A program made the translations under genes and the position numbers. Under the pieces are notes generated by a model that did no database searches, had not been told where the DNA came from, and saw only the letters and a program-made list of their open reading frames with translations. A stretch of 64,000 nucleotides of DNA from Schleiferiaceae bacterium (lineage in GTDB: Bacteria > Bacteroidota > Bacteroidia > Flavobacteriales > Schleiferiaceae): contig JAQWXR010000045.1 of NCBI GenBank assembly GCA_029254375.1, positions 1 through 64,000 of the forward strand, written 5' to 3'. This document shows positions 1 to 8,979 of the stretch, in pieces (the stretch's first letter is position 1; each line of letters opens with the position of its first letter).

Positions 1-579
1 TGGGACGGGGTGTTTCATGACGGGCGCAAAGCCCATGATGGAAGCAGCCTATTTTCAGAAATTGACAGTATGGGGCTCAATTTGTTGCGCTTTGGTCACT
101 ATCTCCAGACGACGCAACTTCTCCCTGTGGCTATTGTAACGGGGGAACTCAACCCAAGTGCGGAAGCCTTTGCCCTTCGTGAACATCTTTCTCATTTTTG
201 CTTTTTTGCCAAAGACAAACGACGAGCTATTAGCCCACTGAATGCCGATTGGAATGTGGACGTTGAGGATTGGGGATTTGTCTTTGATGATGTCCTTGAT
301 TTTGGCCTAGCTTCAGAAGTTGGCCTTCGCGCCATGGTACATAGGGAAGCTTGCGATGAGACCTACCACTACGCGGTCAATCAAGGCTGGGTAGATTGGA
401 CCCTGCAGCCTGATCACGCCGTTCGGCAATTTGCAGAACGCTATCTTACCGAAGCGGGCATTTGGGAAGCCGTTATTGAAGGGCGAATGACCATGTCCGA
501 CCAATACAAGGAATACTGGAAGCTCCGAAACTCTCAGGAGTTGATACGCCTGGACTTTAGGGACAAAGCGGTCCAGTAA
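1..579 (+). CDS. KdsC-like HAD phosphatase, 5' end cut by window edge
   Basis: The reading frame is open from the first base and ends at TAA 577-579. The pieces fit the KdsC/YrbI branch of HAD phosphatases, which remove phosphate from sugar phosphates such as KDO-8-P. Visible are the end of motif I (DGVFHDG at the very start, its nucleophile Asp probably just outside the window), motif II in IVTGE, motif III Lys in AKDKRR, and motif IV in FVFDDVLDFG. Only about ten residues should be missing. A C-terminal tail of roughly 40 residues goes beyond the minimal KdsC fold. The substrate cannot be told from sequence. It converges on rny, with a shared hairpin terminator between. Confidence 0.7.
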   Translation, partial: WDGVFHDGRKAHDGSSLFSEIDSMGLNLLRFGHYLQTTQLLPVAIVTGELNPSAEAFALREHLSHFCFFAKDKRRAISPLNADWNVDVEDWGFVFDDVLDFGLASEVGLRAMVHREACDETYHYAVNQGWVDWTLQPDHAVRQFAERYLTEAGIWEAVIEGRMTMSDQYKEYWKLRNSQELIRLDFRDKAVQ

Positions 580-598
580 AGGCTCGGGAATAAACAAA

Positions 599-630
599 AA
601 AAGCCAGCTGTTTAGCTGGCTTTTTTGTTT
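599..630. terminator. bidirectional intrinsic terminator
   Basis: An 8-bp stem AGCCAGCT/AGCTGGCT with a GTTT loop lies at 602-621. It is flanked by an A-run on the left and a T-run on the right, so it can stop both the HAD gene (+) and rny (-). Confidence 0.85.
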
Positions 631-640
631 TGTAGATGTT

Positions 641-2176
641 TTATTTCGCGATGCTCGTAGCGCGAGTTTCCCTAATGACCGTTACTCGGACTTGGCCAGG
701 GTAGGTCATTTCATTTTGAATCTTTTGAGATATGTCGAATGCAATCGTGCTTGCCTGGGTATCCGAAACTCGGTCACTTTCTACCATAACGCGAAGTTCG
801 CGTCCAGCATGAATCGCAAAGGCCTTGTTTACTCCATTAAAGCCCAAAGCCATTTGCTCCAAGTCCTTGAGTCGCTGCATGTAGCTTTCCGCCAATTGGC
901 GACGGGCACCCGGACGCGCACCGGAAATGGCGTCACAAACCTGAATAATTGGTGACAAGAGCGAGGTCATTTCAATTTCGTCATGGTGTGCACCAATTGC
1001 ATTGCAGATGTCTGGCTTCTCCCCATACTTTTCAGCCCATTGCATGCCCAATAATGCATGGGGCAAATCAGTCTCTTCAAAAGGAACTTTGCCAATGTCA
1101 TGGAGTAGACCAGCGCGCTTGGCCGCTTTCGGATTGAGTCCAAGTTCTGAAGCCATTACAGCGCTCAGTTTAGCTACTTCTTTAGAGTGCGCCAATAAGT
1201 TTTGACCATATGAAGATCGATATTTCATTCGACCCACCATACGCATAAGTTCGGGATGCAAACCGTGAATGCCCAATTCAATGGCCGTGCGCTTACCTAG
1301 TTCGGCAACCTCGTCTTCGATGCTTTTGGTGACCTTTTCTACCACCTCCTCAATTCGGGCAGGATGGATTCGGCCATCCGTAACCAGTCGGTGCAGGGAA
1401 AGACGTGCAATCTCACGGCGCACGGGATCAAAACAACTCAGGATAATCGCTTCGGGGGTGTCATCCACAACAATTTCCACGCCCGTTGCAGCTTCGATCG
1501 CCCGAATGTTACGGCCCTCACGCCCAATGATTCGGCCTTTCATGTCATCGTTTTCAATGTGGAATACCGACACCGCATTTTCATTGGCTTGCTCTGTTGC
1601 AATCCGCTGAATCGTCTGGATAACAATCTTCTTTGCTTCCTGATTTGCGGTCATTTTTGCCTCTTCCAAGGCAGTCTGAATGTAAGAAGATGCTTCATGT
1701 TTAGCTTGCGCTTTCACCGCCATGATCATCTCCTCCTTAGCCTGCTCAGCCGTGATGCCTGCGAGACTTTCCAATTTCTGCAATTGCTGTTGCAGTGTCT
1801 TATCTAACTGACTCTCTTTGCTTTGCATTCCTTCCAGCTTCCGCGTGTAGGATTCCTCTAGACGGCTCAATTCTTTTTCTTGGCGTCGCACCTCTTCCCC
1901 TCTTTTATTGTGCTCCTGCTGGGCCTCTTTCAATTGCCCGTGCTGTTCTCGGATTTTGGCTTCTCGCTCGGAGGAACGCTGCTCATGTTTTTCTTTGAGC
2001 TCGAGATAGCGCTCTTTGGACTGAAGCATTTTCTCTTTCTTAAGCGCCTCGCCTTCTTTTTCAGCTTCGCGTAAAATGGCCGCCGCCTTCGATTTTAGGG
2101 CTGTCTGCTGCAAAACAACGGCTCCAATGGAACCGGCTGCAATACCTGCAAGACTCGCCAGGATGAATTCTATCAT
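641..2176 (-). CDS. rny: ribonuclease Y
   Basis: Membrane-anchored endoribonuclease that starts bulk mRNA decay. The 511-residue protein has the full RNase Y layout: an N-terminal membrane segment (about 1-22), a long charged coiled coil (about 28-190), a KH domain with the GxxG-type motif [10 protein letters not shown] (214-223), and an HD domain with LLHDIGK (HD at 359-360) for metal binding. Length matches the family. It is last in a coiled-coil protein/zapA/rny run, an arrangement I know from other Flavobacteria. A weak -7-like string (TAGACTTTG on the minus strand) sits 13 bases before the ATG, so it may also have its own promoter. Confidence 0.97.
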   Translation of the reverse strand: MIEFILASLAGIAAGSIGAVVLQQTALKSKAAAILREAEKEGEALKKEKMLQSKERYLELKEKHEQRSSEREAKIREQHGQLKEAQQEHNKRGEEVRRQEKELSRLEESYTRKLEGMQSKESQLDKTLQQQLQKLESLAGITAEQAKEEMIMAVKAQAKHEASSYIQTALEEAKMTANQEAKKIVIQTIQRIATEQANENAVSVFHIENDDMKGRIIGREGRNIRAIEAATGVEIVVDDTPEAIILSCFDPVRREIARLSLHRLVTDGRIHPARIEEVVEKVTKSIEDEVAELGKRTAIELGIHGLHPELMRMVGRMKYRSSYGQNLLAHSKEVAKLSAVMASELGLNPKAAKRAGLLHDIGKVPFEETDLPHALLGMQWAEKYGEKPDICNAIGAHHDEIEMTSLLSPIIQVCDAISGARPGARRQLAESYMQRLKDLEQMALGFNGVNKAFAIHAGRELRVMVESDRVSDTQASTIAFDISQKIQNEMTYPGQVRVTVIRETRATSIAK

Positions 2177-2235
2177 GGTCGTCTTATTTCAAAGTCTACT
2201 TGCATGGACCCTCCACACAGGCTAGGCTCAGACCA

Positions 2236-2538
2236 TCAACTTTGACTTAACACTGCATCCAATTGGGCTTGTACGCTCTGAAGACGCCCTAAAAGCGCCT
2301 CCGACTCTTTGCTATGGTCCTCTCCACCTCTTAATCCAAGCATTTGATTGGCTAATTGAAGGGCACACATGGCCAAAGCGTCTTGTTTATCCCCGACCGC
2401 ATAACGTTCTTCAAAACGCTGCATCGCAGAGTGTATGACAGTTACCGCTTTTCGAACCCGCTCCTCTTCTTGACGCTCAATGGTCAAAGGATAGCTTCTT
2501 CCGGCGATGCTGACTTTTATTTTAAGCGTATCATTCAT
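2236..2538 (-). CDS. zapA: cell division protein ZapA
   Basis: A 100-residue protein of ZapA type. ZapA binds FtsZ and bundles protofilaments at the division ring. The N-terminal part (KIKVSIAGRSYPLTIERQEEERVRKA) has the typical ZapA beta-strand/helix pattern, and the C-terminal half is a predicted coiled coil for dimer/tetramer formation. It starts 12 bp after the upstream coiled-coil gene and is followed by rny after 59 bp, so the three probably share a transcript. Confidence 0.9.
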   Translation of the reverse strand: MNDTLKIKVSIAGRSYPLTIERQEEERVRKAVTVIHSAMQRFEERYAVGDKQDALAMCALQLANQMLGLRGGEDHSKESEALLGRLQSVQAQLDAVLSQS

Positions 2539-2550
2539 GCTCCAATGGGA

Positions 2551-2841
2551 TTAGGCATTCAGCTGCGCAAGGCATTTGTTGATTTCCCTTACCCATTCGT
2601 TCAGTTGCGACTTCAGGGCTTGGCGCTCTGCCTGGGTGCCATTGAAAGCCATCAACAAACGAAGTTGTTCAATTTCGCTTCGCAATTGGGAGGAGTTTTG
2701 CTTCTGAACTTTCAGTTCTGCATGCAAATCTTCCACTTGCTGAGCTTTTTCCTCCAACTCTCCAATAGCCAATCGATACCGCTCAATAAGGCTATGCACC
2801 TGATCTTGAATGCGCTGAGTTTGATCTATTAGAGTAGACAT
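2551..2841 (-). CDS. small coiled-coil protein upstream of zapA
   Basis: A 96-residue protein made almost entirely of heptad-like helix, rich in Glu, Gln, Lys and Leu (for example IGELEEKAQQVEDLHAEL), with no signal peptide. I chose the ATG at 2841 over one 45 bases upstream. The -7 box at 2862-2869 would place the transcript start between them, and the extra residues (with Cys, Pro and Tyr) do not look like coiled coil. The position directly before zapA suggests a division-associated partner comparable in role to ZapB. That is inference from context only. Confidence 0.75.
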   Translation of the reverse strand: MSTLIDQTQRIQDQVHSLIERYRLAIGELEEKAQQVEDLHAELKVQKQNSSQLRSEIEQLRLLMAFNGTQAERQALKSQLNEWVREINKCLAQLNA

Positions 2842-2861
2842 TGAAGGATAAGTTGAACATT

Positions 2862-2869
2862 CAAACTTA
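2862..2869 (-). promoter_or_regulatory. -7 promoter box TAAGTTTG for the coiled-coil/zapA/rny unit
   Basis: Exact match to the Bacteroidota -7 consensus TAnnTTTG on the minus strand, 20 bases before the ATG at 2841. No clear -33 TTTG was seen. Confidence 0.5.
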
Positions 2870-2907
2870 GCCAATCTCTGGGGCATTTCCTATCTTCCCA
2901 AGTACAT

Positions 2908-4518
2908 ATGACGCGCATTTTTTTTATTGTTTTCTGCCTTTCTTTCGCTCCGATGGGCGCACAGAGCTATATCTCCGTGCAACCTTTGGGCGGGTCCGTT
3001 GATTTTGCAGGGACCTTTGGCGAATTGCGCAATCACCACTTTCACTCTGGGGTTGATTTTCGAACAGGAGGGCGCATTGGCGAGCCGGTTCGGGCCGTGG
3101 CCAACGGCTATTTGAGTCGGATTGTTGTGCGTCCCGATGGATTTGGCTGGGCACTCTATCTGAGTCACCCATCTGGCTTTACGTCCGTATATGCCCATTT
3201 AGATGATTTTCAGCCCGCATGGCACGATGTGGCCATGAATCTAGCGGCGCGAAGCCAATCCCACAAATTGGATCTGTATTTGGAACCAGGAGCCTACGCT
3301 GTTCAGGCCGGAGATACCATTGGATGGTCCGGTAATTCGGGGGGATCAGCAGGACCTCATCTTCATTTTGAATGGCGGGACGCGCGTAGCGAAGAGCCCT
3401 TAGATCCCTTTGACTATGGATTGTTCTATGGCACAGATAGCTTTTCTCCGCGTCTTATCGCTTTATACAACGCGCAAGGACAGCGAGTCAGCATCTCGGA
3501 CGGGGTATGGAATGAAGTGATCTCGGTCGCCGCCTGGCCGGACTTAGGACTTGAATACCTCGACCGAAAGCATCCGAAAGGATTGAGCCTCGGGATGCAG
3601 TCGCTCGAAACCGAATGGAATTCATTTGAAGACAGCAGCCGCATCTTCCATCAAATGTGGGAAATGAAACGGTTTTCCTTTGAAGACACTCGATCGGCAG
3701 ATGGATTGATGCAGCCCGAAGTGAAGCGATTGACCGGTAAACGAACCTATCGTGTGGCTCCCGCCTTGACAAAAAGTCCCCGATGGAGTGGTGCGACTCC
3801 AGATTATTTGAAGCCAGGAAAATATCTCCTCCGACTTACTGCCACCGCAGCCAATGGTGAAGTCATAAAGTCTGAAGGCCCTGTTTTATTGACTAGCCAC
3901 GACAGTCCTTGGAAAGGAGGTGATTCAGTGATTTTTGGCTCTAATGGAACCTTGGGCACGGAACACATGGAGCTTACTTGGGCGAAAAACAGTTTTACGG
4001 AGGCCTTCACGCCACGATTTGTAGAAGTCGATGCCACTCATTGGAGAGGAAGTCCCGATGTCCCTGTGTTACAATCCCTAGAGTACTCGTGGATTCCTCC
4101 AAAGGACTATCCAGATGCCTGGCGTTCCAAAACGGTGCTAATTGGTCGGGATGCTCGTGGTTCATATCGCATTATTGGAGACCCGCAAAGCAATGGGCGC
4201 ATTCGCTTCCGAATTAAAATCTTTGGAGACCTGCGTATTACCCAGGACCTTGAGGCTCCAAAATTGGGCTCCATCACCACGTCCTCCTTTCAAGGCAAGG
4301 CGGCATGGTCATTGCGTATGGTAGATAACCTGCTTGACATAGTGGACTATTCAGTGTGGATAAACCAGGTTTGGCATTGGTCATACTACGATGCGAAGAA
4401 TAAACGTTTATACATTCCCAAGCCCCAAATTTCTGGAATGATGTCGGGAACAAATATGCAGATTCGCGCCAAAGACGAGGCAGGAAACCTCAGTACCTTT
4501 GATGTCACCTTACCATGA
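2908..4518 (+). CDS. secreted M23 (LytM) family metallopeptidase
   Basis: Exported zinc peptidase that cuts peptide cross-links of peptidoglycan. The 536-residue protein begins with a signal peptide (about 1-19, ending near MGAQS). The LytM domain follows within about 25-165. It has the zinc-binding HFHSGVDF, the VYAHLDD strand, and the closing HLHFEW motif. The remaining ~370 residues are beta-rich with no recognised domain and may position the enzyme. M23 peptidases next to zapA/rny are common in this phylum. Its stop overlaps the next start (ATGA at 4515-4518), so it forms an operon with the following two or three genes. A degenerate -7-like TATCTTCC lies at 2891-2898. Confidence 0.9.
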   Translation: MTRIFFIVFCLSFAPMGAQSYISVQPLGGSVDFAGTFGELRNHHFHSGVDFRTGGRIGEPVRAVANGYLSRIVVRPDGFGWALYLSHPSGFTSVYAHLDDFQPAWHDVAMNLAARSQSHKLDLYLEPGAYAVQAGDTIGWSGNSGGSAGPHLHFEWRDARSEEPLDPFDYGLFYGTDSFSPRLIALYNAQGQRVSISDGVWNEVISVAAWPDLGLEYLDRKHPKGLSLGMQSLETEWNSFEDSSRIFHQMWEMKRFSFEDTRSADGLMQPEVKRLTGKRTYRVAPALTKSPRWSGATPDYLKPGKYLLRLTATAANGEVIKSEGPVLLTSHDSPWKGGDSVIFGSNGTLGTEHMELTWAKNSFTEAFTPRFVEVDATHWRGSPDVPVLQSLEYSWIPPKDYPDAWRSKTVLIGRDARGSYRIIGDPQSNGRIRFRIKIFGDLRITQDLEAPKLGSITTSSFQGKAAWSLRMVDNLLDIVDYSVWINQVWHWSYYDAKNKRLYIPKPQISGMMSGTNMQIRAKDEAGNLSTFDVTLP

Positions 4519-5159
4519 ATACATTCCGTACGTTTTTATTTCTACTTGTCCTCACTCTAGGGAACGACCTATGTGCTCAACGCACAGTGCAGGTGTCTGG
4601 TGTCATTCTGACCCAGGATTCAAGCGCTCAAACTATTCCCAACACCAAAATTCAGGTCAAAGGACGGCCTCTGATTGCACATTCCGGAGATGACGGTTTC
4701 TTCAGTATTGCTTCAGCTCCAGGAGATACCGTGTTATTTCGACGATTTGGATTCGAGATCGAGCGACTTTGGGTTCCGGATAGCCTTCAAGGAGATTCTT
4801 ATTTGGCTGTAGTTCAAATGCCATGGAATAGCCTAGAATTAGACGAGGTAACGCTCTACCCCTGGCCGCGCCCTGAAGATTTAACGCGCGAGCTCCTCGC
4901 CATGGAAGTGAAGACAAGCGAACGCGATATCGCCTTGCGAAATTTGGCCATCCAATCGTTGAAGGAGCAGGCTAAAGTTATGGGGATGGATGCCGGGGAA
5001 ATGTCACGCTACATTATGACCGCCCAAACGCAATCCGTGCACAACGCAAATCGATACTACGGCAGCAATGGAGGCACGGCTATTCTTGGCCGCCTGAGTG
5101 ATCCATTTGCATGGTCCCAGTTCTTTAATGCCCTCAAACGAGGGGACTTCAAGCGATAA
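4515..5159 (+). CDS. exported CarboxypepD_reg-like domain protein
   Basis: A 214-residue protein with a signal peptide (1 to about 21, ending DLCAQ). A carboxypeptidase-regulatory-like beta sandwich covers about 22-110 (VQVSGVILTQDSS, then IPNTKIQV and DGFFSIASAPGDTVLFRRFGFE). After LDEVTLYPWPRPEDL comes a helical C-terminal half. The sandwich normally sits at the N terminus of large TonB receptors; here it is a separate gene joined to a receptor by a TAATG overlap (5157-5161). It may be an accessory of that receptor, or a member of the common stand-alone Bacteroidota family with the VLYPWP motif whose role is unknown to me. Confidence 0.75.
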   Translation: MNTFRTFLFLLVLTLGNDLCAQRTVQVSGVILTQDSSAQTIPNTKIQVKGRPLIAHSGDDGFFSIASAPGDTVLFRRFGFEIERLWVPDSLQGDSYLAVVQMPWNSLELDEVTLYPWPRPEDLTRELLAMEVKTSERDIALRNLAIQSLKEQAKVMGMDAGEMSRYIMTAQTQSVHNANRYYGSNGGTAILGRLSDPFAWSQFFNALKRGDFKR

Positions 5160-7333
5160 TGATTTCTCTATTTCTCTTCGCCGGGCTATGGGCTGCGGCG
5201 GACATCCATGAGAATGATAGCCTACCCAAGGTTCGGATCCTCGACGAAATTGAAATCGTGGGCAACAGGAAATCTAGTAACACCCTCGTCTTAAAAACAG
5301 CAAATTTCGGTGGAATAGGACAAATTGGAGGATCCGTCGAAGGGATGGTACGAAGCCTTTCTGGGGTCGCTGGCTCGGATGAACTCTCCTCCCAGTATTC
5401 TGTGCGAGGGGGTAATTTTGATGAAAACCTCCTGATTATTAATGGATTTGAGGTGTATCGACCCCAATTGGCTCGAAGTGGTCAACAGGAAGGCCTAAGT
5501 GCCATCAATCCAGATTTCGTACAGTTTTTAAAGTTTTCTGCCGGAGGATTTGACGCTTCCAAAGGCGACAAGCTTTCCTCGGTACTTGATATGACCTATC
5601 GTAGCCGTGGAACTGCGGATTTGCCCCTTCGCAAGCTTCGCCTAGGCCTATTCTCTGGCCGGGCGTTTAATAGTATTAATCTCGACCATGAAGGACCTCG
5701 CGGCCCGGTTTATGCCAGTATCGCCTTGGGACTTCGCTACCGGAGCAACGCCCCCTTTATCCGAGGCGGCGACGTCCAAGGAGACCTTCGTTCTGACGCA
5801 CAGGACGTTCAACTATTCTACGAATCATCCAGTCTTCGCTGGAATCACGAAGTCCTTGCCATTGCCCAGTCAAGTACTTTTGCACTGCGTCCCAGTTCGC
5901 GAACGACCGAATTTGGCACCGTAACTGAAGTCCTTCGGCTCAATGTCTACATGCAAGGATTAGAGCGCTACCAATATCAAAACATTTTCATCGGAGGCCG
6001 AAGTCGCTATCGATTGGATGAAAACCAATCAATTTATCTGGAATCCAGCTTAGTTCAGGCCTTGGAACAGGAGAGCATGGACGTGGAGAGTGCATATCTC
6101 CTAGGAGAAGTCAACAATAATCTAGGATCAGATAATTTTGGAGAACTTTCCTATTTGCGCGGCTCTGGAGGTCATCATCGCTTTGCGCGAAATGACTTGT
6201 GGATTCGTGAAACCCAAGCCAAAATAGGTTGGACCCACGAGAGCAAATCCCAACGTTGGGACGCCTCGATCGCCTATAGACAACAGGACGGCATAGATCG
6301 AGTGCATGAATGGGTCAACATTGATTCCGCGGGATACAGCTTGCCTCATCAGCCCACGGAAGTCATTCTTCAAGGTGGAGACACCCTACAGAATCCCAAG
6401 GAGAGTCTTCGGCTCTTTCAATTGACAAACAGTGAAGGACGTTTAATCAATGGTAAATTGAGTGGCCACATCCTTTGGGAGGGTAGCAGCGAATCTAGTT
6501 CGTTCACATGGCGTTTAGGCATGCGCTATATTCGAGATAGCCGAAGTGCAGAGCAACGCCTCAGCCCACGAATTTCTGGACGCTGGAGGCTTTCGTCGGA
6601 TTACGCCATGGAACTAGCCGCGGGATCCTATGCTCAAACCGCGAGTATTCGTGAATTGCGCGACTGGAAAACGGGAGACTTTTTAGGTACTGCTCGTATG
6701 CAACATGCCTGGCATGGAATCGCTGCGCTAGAGCGTGAGTTTGAATCCAAAGGCCGTCCTTTTTTCTGGCGTGGAGAGGCTTATATCAAGTACTTAGACC
6801 GTGCTTTCCCATTTGAGCAAGACGGTATGCGCGTGCGATACCTCGGAGATGGCCCTGGGGTCGCCCGGGTAATTGGGGTAGACAACCGGGTCCACAGCGA
6901 ATGGCTACCTGGAACTGAGTCTTGGGCATCCCTTTCTTTGTTTCGCGCCCAAGAACGATTTGACAGCCCCCAATGGTCTGATCGAGGCAGTGATTATCGC
7001 TTCAGCTTTTCCTTGCGCGTAGAAGATGCCTTACCCGGCAACTTGCAAGACAAAGTGTACATGCAAATCAATATCACTGGAGGATTTCCTTTTGCAGCGC
7101 CCCTTGAAACGAATAAAGACTTCCGTAGCCCCCCCTACCGTCGAATGGATTTAGGATTTCAGCACGAATTTGGCCCCAGGGCCAGCTTGGGCTTGGAAGT
7201 GTTTAACTTACTCGAGATTCGCAACACGGCCTCCTATTTTTGGATCATGGATATTTCGACAGCCCGTCAGTATGCCGTACCGAACTATTTGACCAACCGC
7301 CTACTCAATCTGATCTTTCAATACCAATTATAA
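5159..7333 (+). CDS. TonB-dependent outer-membrane receptor
   Basis: Outer-membrane beta-barrel transporter energised by TonB-ExbBD. The 724-residue protein has a short signal peptide (1 to about 14), a TonB-box-like stretch (ILDEIEIVGNRK), a plug domain with the usual QYSVRGGNFDENLLIINGFEVYRP and the KGDKLSSVLDMTYR segment, then a barrel ending in hydrophobic/aromatic strands (LLNLIFQYQL at the C terminus). It lacks the N-terminal CarboxypepD_reg domain; that domain type is encoded just upstream in a separate overlapping gene. The cargo is unknown. It is directly followed (0 bp) by a 77-residue gene. Confidence 0.9.
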   Translation: MISLFLFAGLWAAADIHENDSLPKVRILDEIEIVGNRKSSNTLVLKTANFGGIGQIGGSVEGMVRSLSGVAGSDELSSQYSVRGGNFDENLLIINGFEVYRPQLARSGQQEGLSAINPDFVQFLKFSAGGFDASKGDKLSSVLDMTYRSRGTADLPLRKLRLGLFSGRAFNSINLDHEGPRGPVYASIALGLRYRSNAPFIRGGDVQGDLRSDAQDVQLFYESSSLRWNHEVLAIAQSSTFALRPSSRTTEFGTVTEVLRLNVYMQGLERYQYQNIFIGGRSRYRLDENQSIYLESSLVQALEQESMDVESAYLLGEVNNNLGSDNFGELSYLRGSGGHHRFARNDLWIRETQAKIGWTHESKSQRWDASIAYRQQDGIDRVHEWVNIDSAGYSLPHQPTEVILQGGDTLQNPKESLRLFQLTNSEGRLINGKLSGHILWEGSSESSSFTWRLGMRYIRDSRSAEQRLSPRISGRWRLSSDYAMELAAGSYAQTASIRELRDWKTGDFLGTARMQHAWHGIAALEREFESKGRPFFWRGEAYIKYLDRAFPFEQDGMRVRYLGDGPGVARVIGVDNRVHSEWLPGTESWASLSLFRAQERFDSPQWSDRGSDYRFSFSLRVEDALPGNLQDKVYMQINITGGFPFAAPLETNKDFRSPPYRRMDLGFQHEFGPRASLGLEVFNLLEIRNTASYFWIMDISTARQYAVPNYLTNRLLNLIFQYQL

Positions 7334-7567
7334 ATGCGCATCGTAGAGCAGATTCCTCACCCCGACTTTCGTTTGGTTATTTACGCTACAGATAACCAAT
7401 TCATTGTGGAGATTGAGGCTGGGCCTATGCGTCAAGCCTACCGCTTCAGCAAGGAGCGCTTCCCTACCGTTGAGGTGGTAAAGGCATGTATTCAAGAGCC
7501 ATGGCTAGAAAACGTGCGTAGCCACTTTAATGGGATGTACGTTGACTGGAAAAAAACGTGGGAGTAA
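7334..7567 (+). CDS. conserved-looking small cytosolic protein
   Basis: The 77-residue frame starts with ATG immediately after the receptor stop, so it is almost certainly translated from the same mRNA. It has no signal peptide or membrane segment. The sequence alternates beta-like stretches (FRLVIYATDNQFIVEIEAG) with a C-terminal helix and several Trp/Tyr residues. I do not recognise the family. Base composition and codon use match the neighbours. Confidence 0.65.
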   Translation: MRIVEQIPHPDFRLVIYATDNQFIVEIEAGPMRQAYRFSKERFPTVEVVKACIQEPWLENVRSHFNGMYVDWKKTWE

Positions 7568-7572
7568 TAAGC

Positions 7573-7629
7573 CCGCAGGGAGTTAAACTACCCAATACAC
7601 CAATCAAGAAACCTTGACCCCCCCTGCGG
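7573..7629. repeat. inverted repeat with nested hairpin between convergent genes
   Basis: CCGCAGGG (7573-7580) and CCCTGCGG (7622-7629) are perfect 8-bp inverted arms 41 bases apart. They enclose a small TCAAG/CTTGA hairpin (7604-7617). There is no T-run, so it is not a standard intrinsic terminator, although it lies between the ends of a + and a - gene. Confidence 0.5.
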
Positions 7630-7654
7630 ACCATGTAGGAACGCCTAATTAGCG

Positions 7655-8926
7655 TCATTGTTCAGCCGCTTCGAAAACTTTTTGCATCCGTTTCAGGGCT
7701 TCGCTCATTTGATCTTCGGTGATAACAAGAGGTGGAGCGAAGCGGATAATATTCCCGTGAGTAGGCTTGGCTAGGATCCCAGCATCCCGCAACGCCATAC
7801 AGAGATTCCAAGCTGTTTTAGATTCAGCGCTATCATTGATCAATACAGCGTTGAGGAGGCCTTTTCCTCGGATCCCTTTGACTAGGTTCAAATGGCCAAT
7901 TTTCTCAGCTAGGCCCTCGCGAAATTGCTTTCCACGCTGACGAGCATTTTGCATTAAAGCCTCTTCTTCCATGACCTCCAAAGCTGCTTGGGCCACTTTG
8001 GCTGCGATCGGATTCCCACCAAATGTGGAACCGTGCTGGCCTGGTTTAATAGTCAGCATGATGGCATCGTCGGCCAAAACCGCACTTACGGGGTAAACGC
8101 CACCGGAAAGAGCCTTTCCTAAAATCAGAATGTCTGCACGTGTATACCTACCCTCTTGACGTTCGCATTGACCCGCAGCGCAATGGCAATCCCCACAAGT
8201 GGCTAGCCATGAACCTGTTCGGCCGATTCCGGTTTGAATTTCATCGGCCAAGAACAAGACGTTTCTGGCGGCACAAAGAGCCGCTGCTTTGGGAATAAAG
8301 TCTTCGGAAGGGACAACCACGCCTGCCTCTCCTTGAATGGGCTCTACCAGAAATCCTGCTACGTGAGGATCCTCAAGCGCCTCAGCTAAGGCCTCTAGAT
8401 CATTGTACGGAATGTGCACAAAACCTGGCATAAAGGGTCCAAAACCGACAAAGCTGTCCGGATCACTAGAAAATGAAATAATGGCCGTCGTGCGGCCATG
8501 GAAATTCTCTCCACAGACTACAATTTTTGCCAAATTTTCGGGTACTTTCTTCACATCGTAGGCCCATCGTCTGCAGAGCTTTATGGCCGTTTCAACGGCT
8601 TCTGCCCCGGAATTCATCGCTAAGACCTTGTCATATCCAAACCGCTCAGTGATGGCTTTTTCAAACGGACCCAACTCAGAATTGTAAAAAGCACGCGAAG
8701 TGAGCGCCAATTTCTGAGCTTGTTCGATCATGGCATTTAGAATTTTCGGGTGGCCATGGCCTTGATTGACTGCAGAGTACGCGCTCAGAAAGTCGAAATA
8801 TTCTTTTCCTTCCACATCCCAAACCATTACCCCCTCGCCCCTTTCGAGGACCACCGGCAATGGGTGATAGTTATGCGCTCCATGTTTGTCTTCAAGGGCT
8901 ATGAAATCTGATGGGCTACGTGTCAT
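7655..8926 (-). CDS. rocD: ornithine aminotransferase
   Basis: PLP-dependent class III aminotransferase that converts ornithine plus 2-oxoglutarate to glutamate semialdehyde and glutamate, linking arginine/ornithine to proline and glutamate. The 423-residue length fits. Family motifs: the N-terminal [16 protein letters not shown], the [12 protein letters not shown] cofactor loop, [13 protein letters not shown], and [12 protein letters not shown] holding the Schiff-base Lys (K271). A short insertion just before that motif holds four cysteines (C244, C247, C249, C254), which classical OATs lack as far as I recall. It diverges from rlmD with a 53-bp spacer carrying -7 boxes for both. Confidence 0.93.
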   Translation of the reverse strand: MTRSPSDFIALEDKHGAHNYHPLPVVLERGEGVMVWDVEGKEYFDFLSAYSAVNQGHGHPKILNAMIEQAQKLALTSRAFYNSELGPFEKAITERFGYDKVLAMNSGAEAVETAIKLCRRWAYDVKKVPENLAKIVVCGENFHGRTTAIISFSSDPDSFVGFGPFMPGFVHIPYNDLEALAEALEDPHVAGFLVEPIQGEAGVVVPSEDFIPKAAALCAARNVLFLADEIQTGIGRTGSWLATCGDCHCAAGQCERQEGRYTRADILILGKALSGGVYPVSAVLADDAIMLTIKPGQHGSTFGGNPIAAKVAQAALEVMEEEALMQNARQRGKQFREGLAEKIGHLNLVKGIRGKGLLNAVLINDSAESKTAWNLCMALRDAGILAKPTHGNIIRFAPPLVITEDQMSEALKRMQKVFEAAEQ

Positions 8927-8943
8927 TTCTAAAGGGTTTTTCC

Positions 8944-8951
8944 CAAAGATA
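8944..8951 (-). promoter_or_regulatory. -7 promoter box TATCTTTG for rocD
   Basis: Exact TAnnTTTG on the minus strand, 17 bases before the rocD ATG. It lies back to back with the rlmD box at 8968-8975. Confidence 0.65.
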
Positions 8952-8967
8952 AGGTCCGGAAGAGGAC

Positions 8968-8975
8968 TATCTTTG
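8968..8975 (+). promoter_or_regulatory. -7 promoter box TATCTTTG for rlmD
   Basis: Exact TAnnTTTG ending 4 bases before the ATG at 8980. The predicted transcript start falls on or next to the start codon, so the mRNA should be leaderless or nearly so. Confidence 0.65.
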
Positions 8976-8979
8976 AAGC

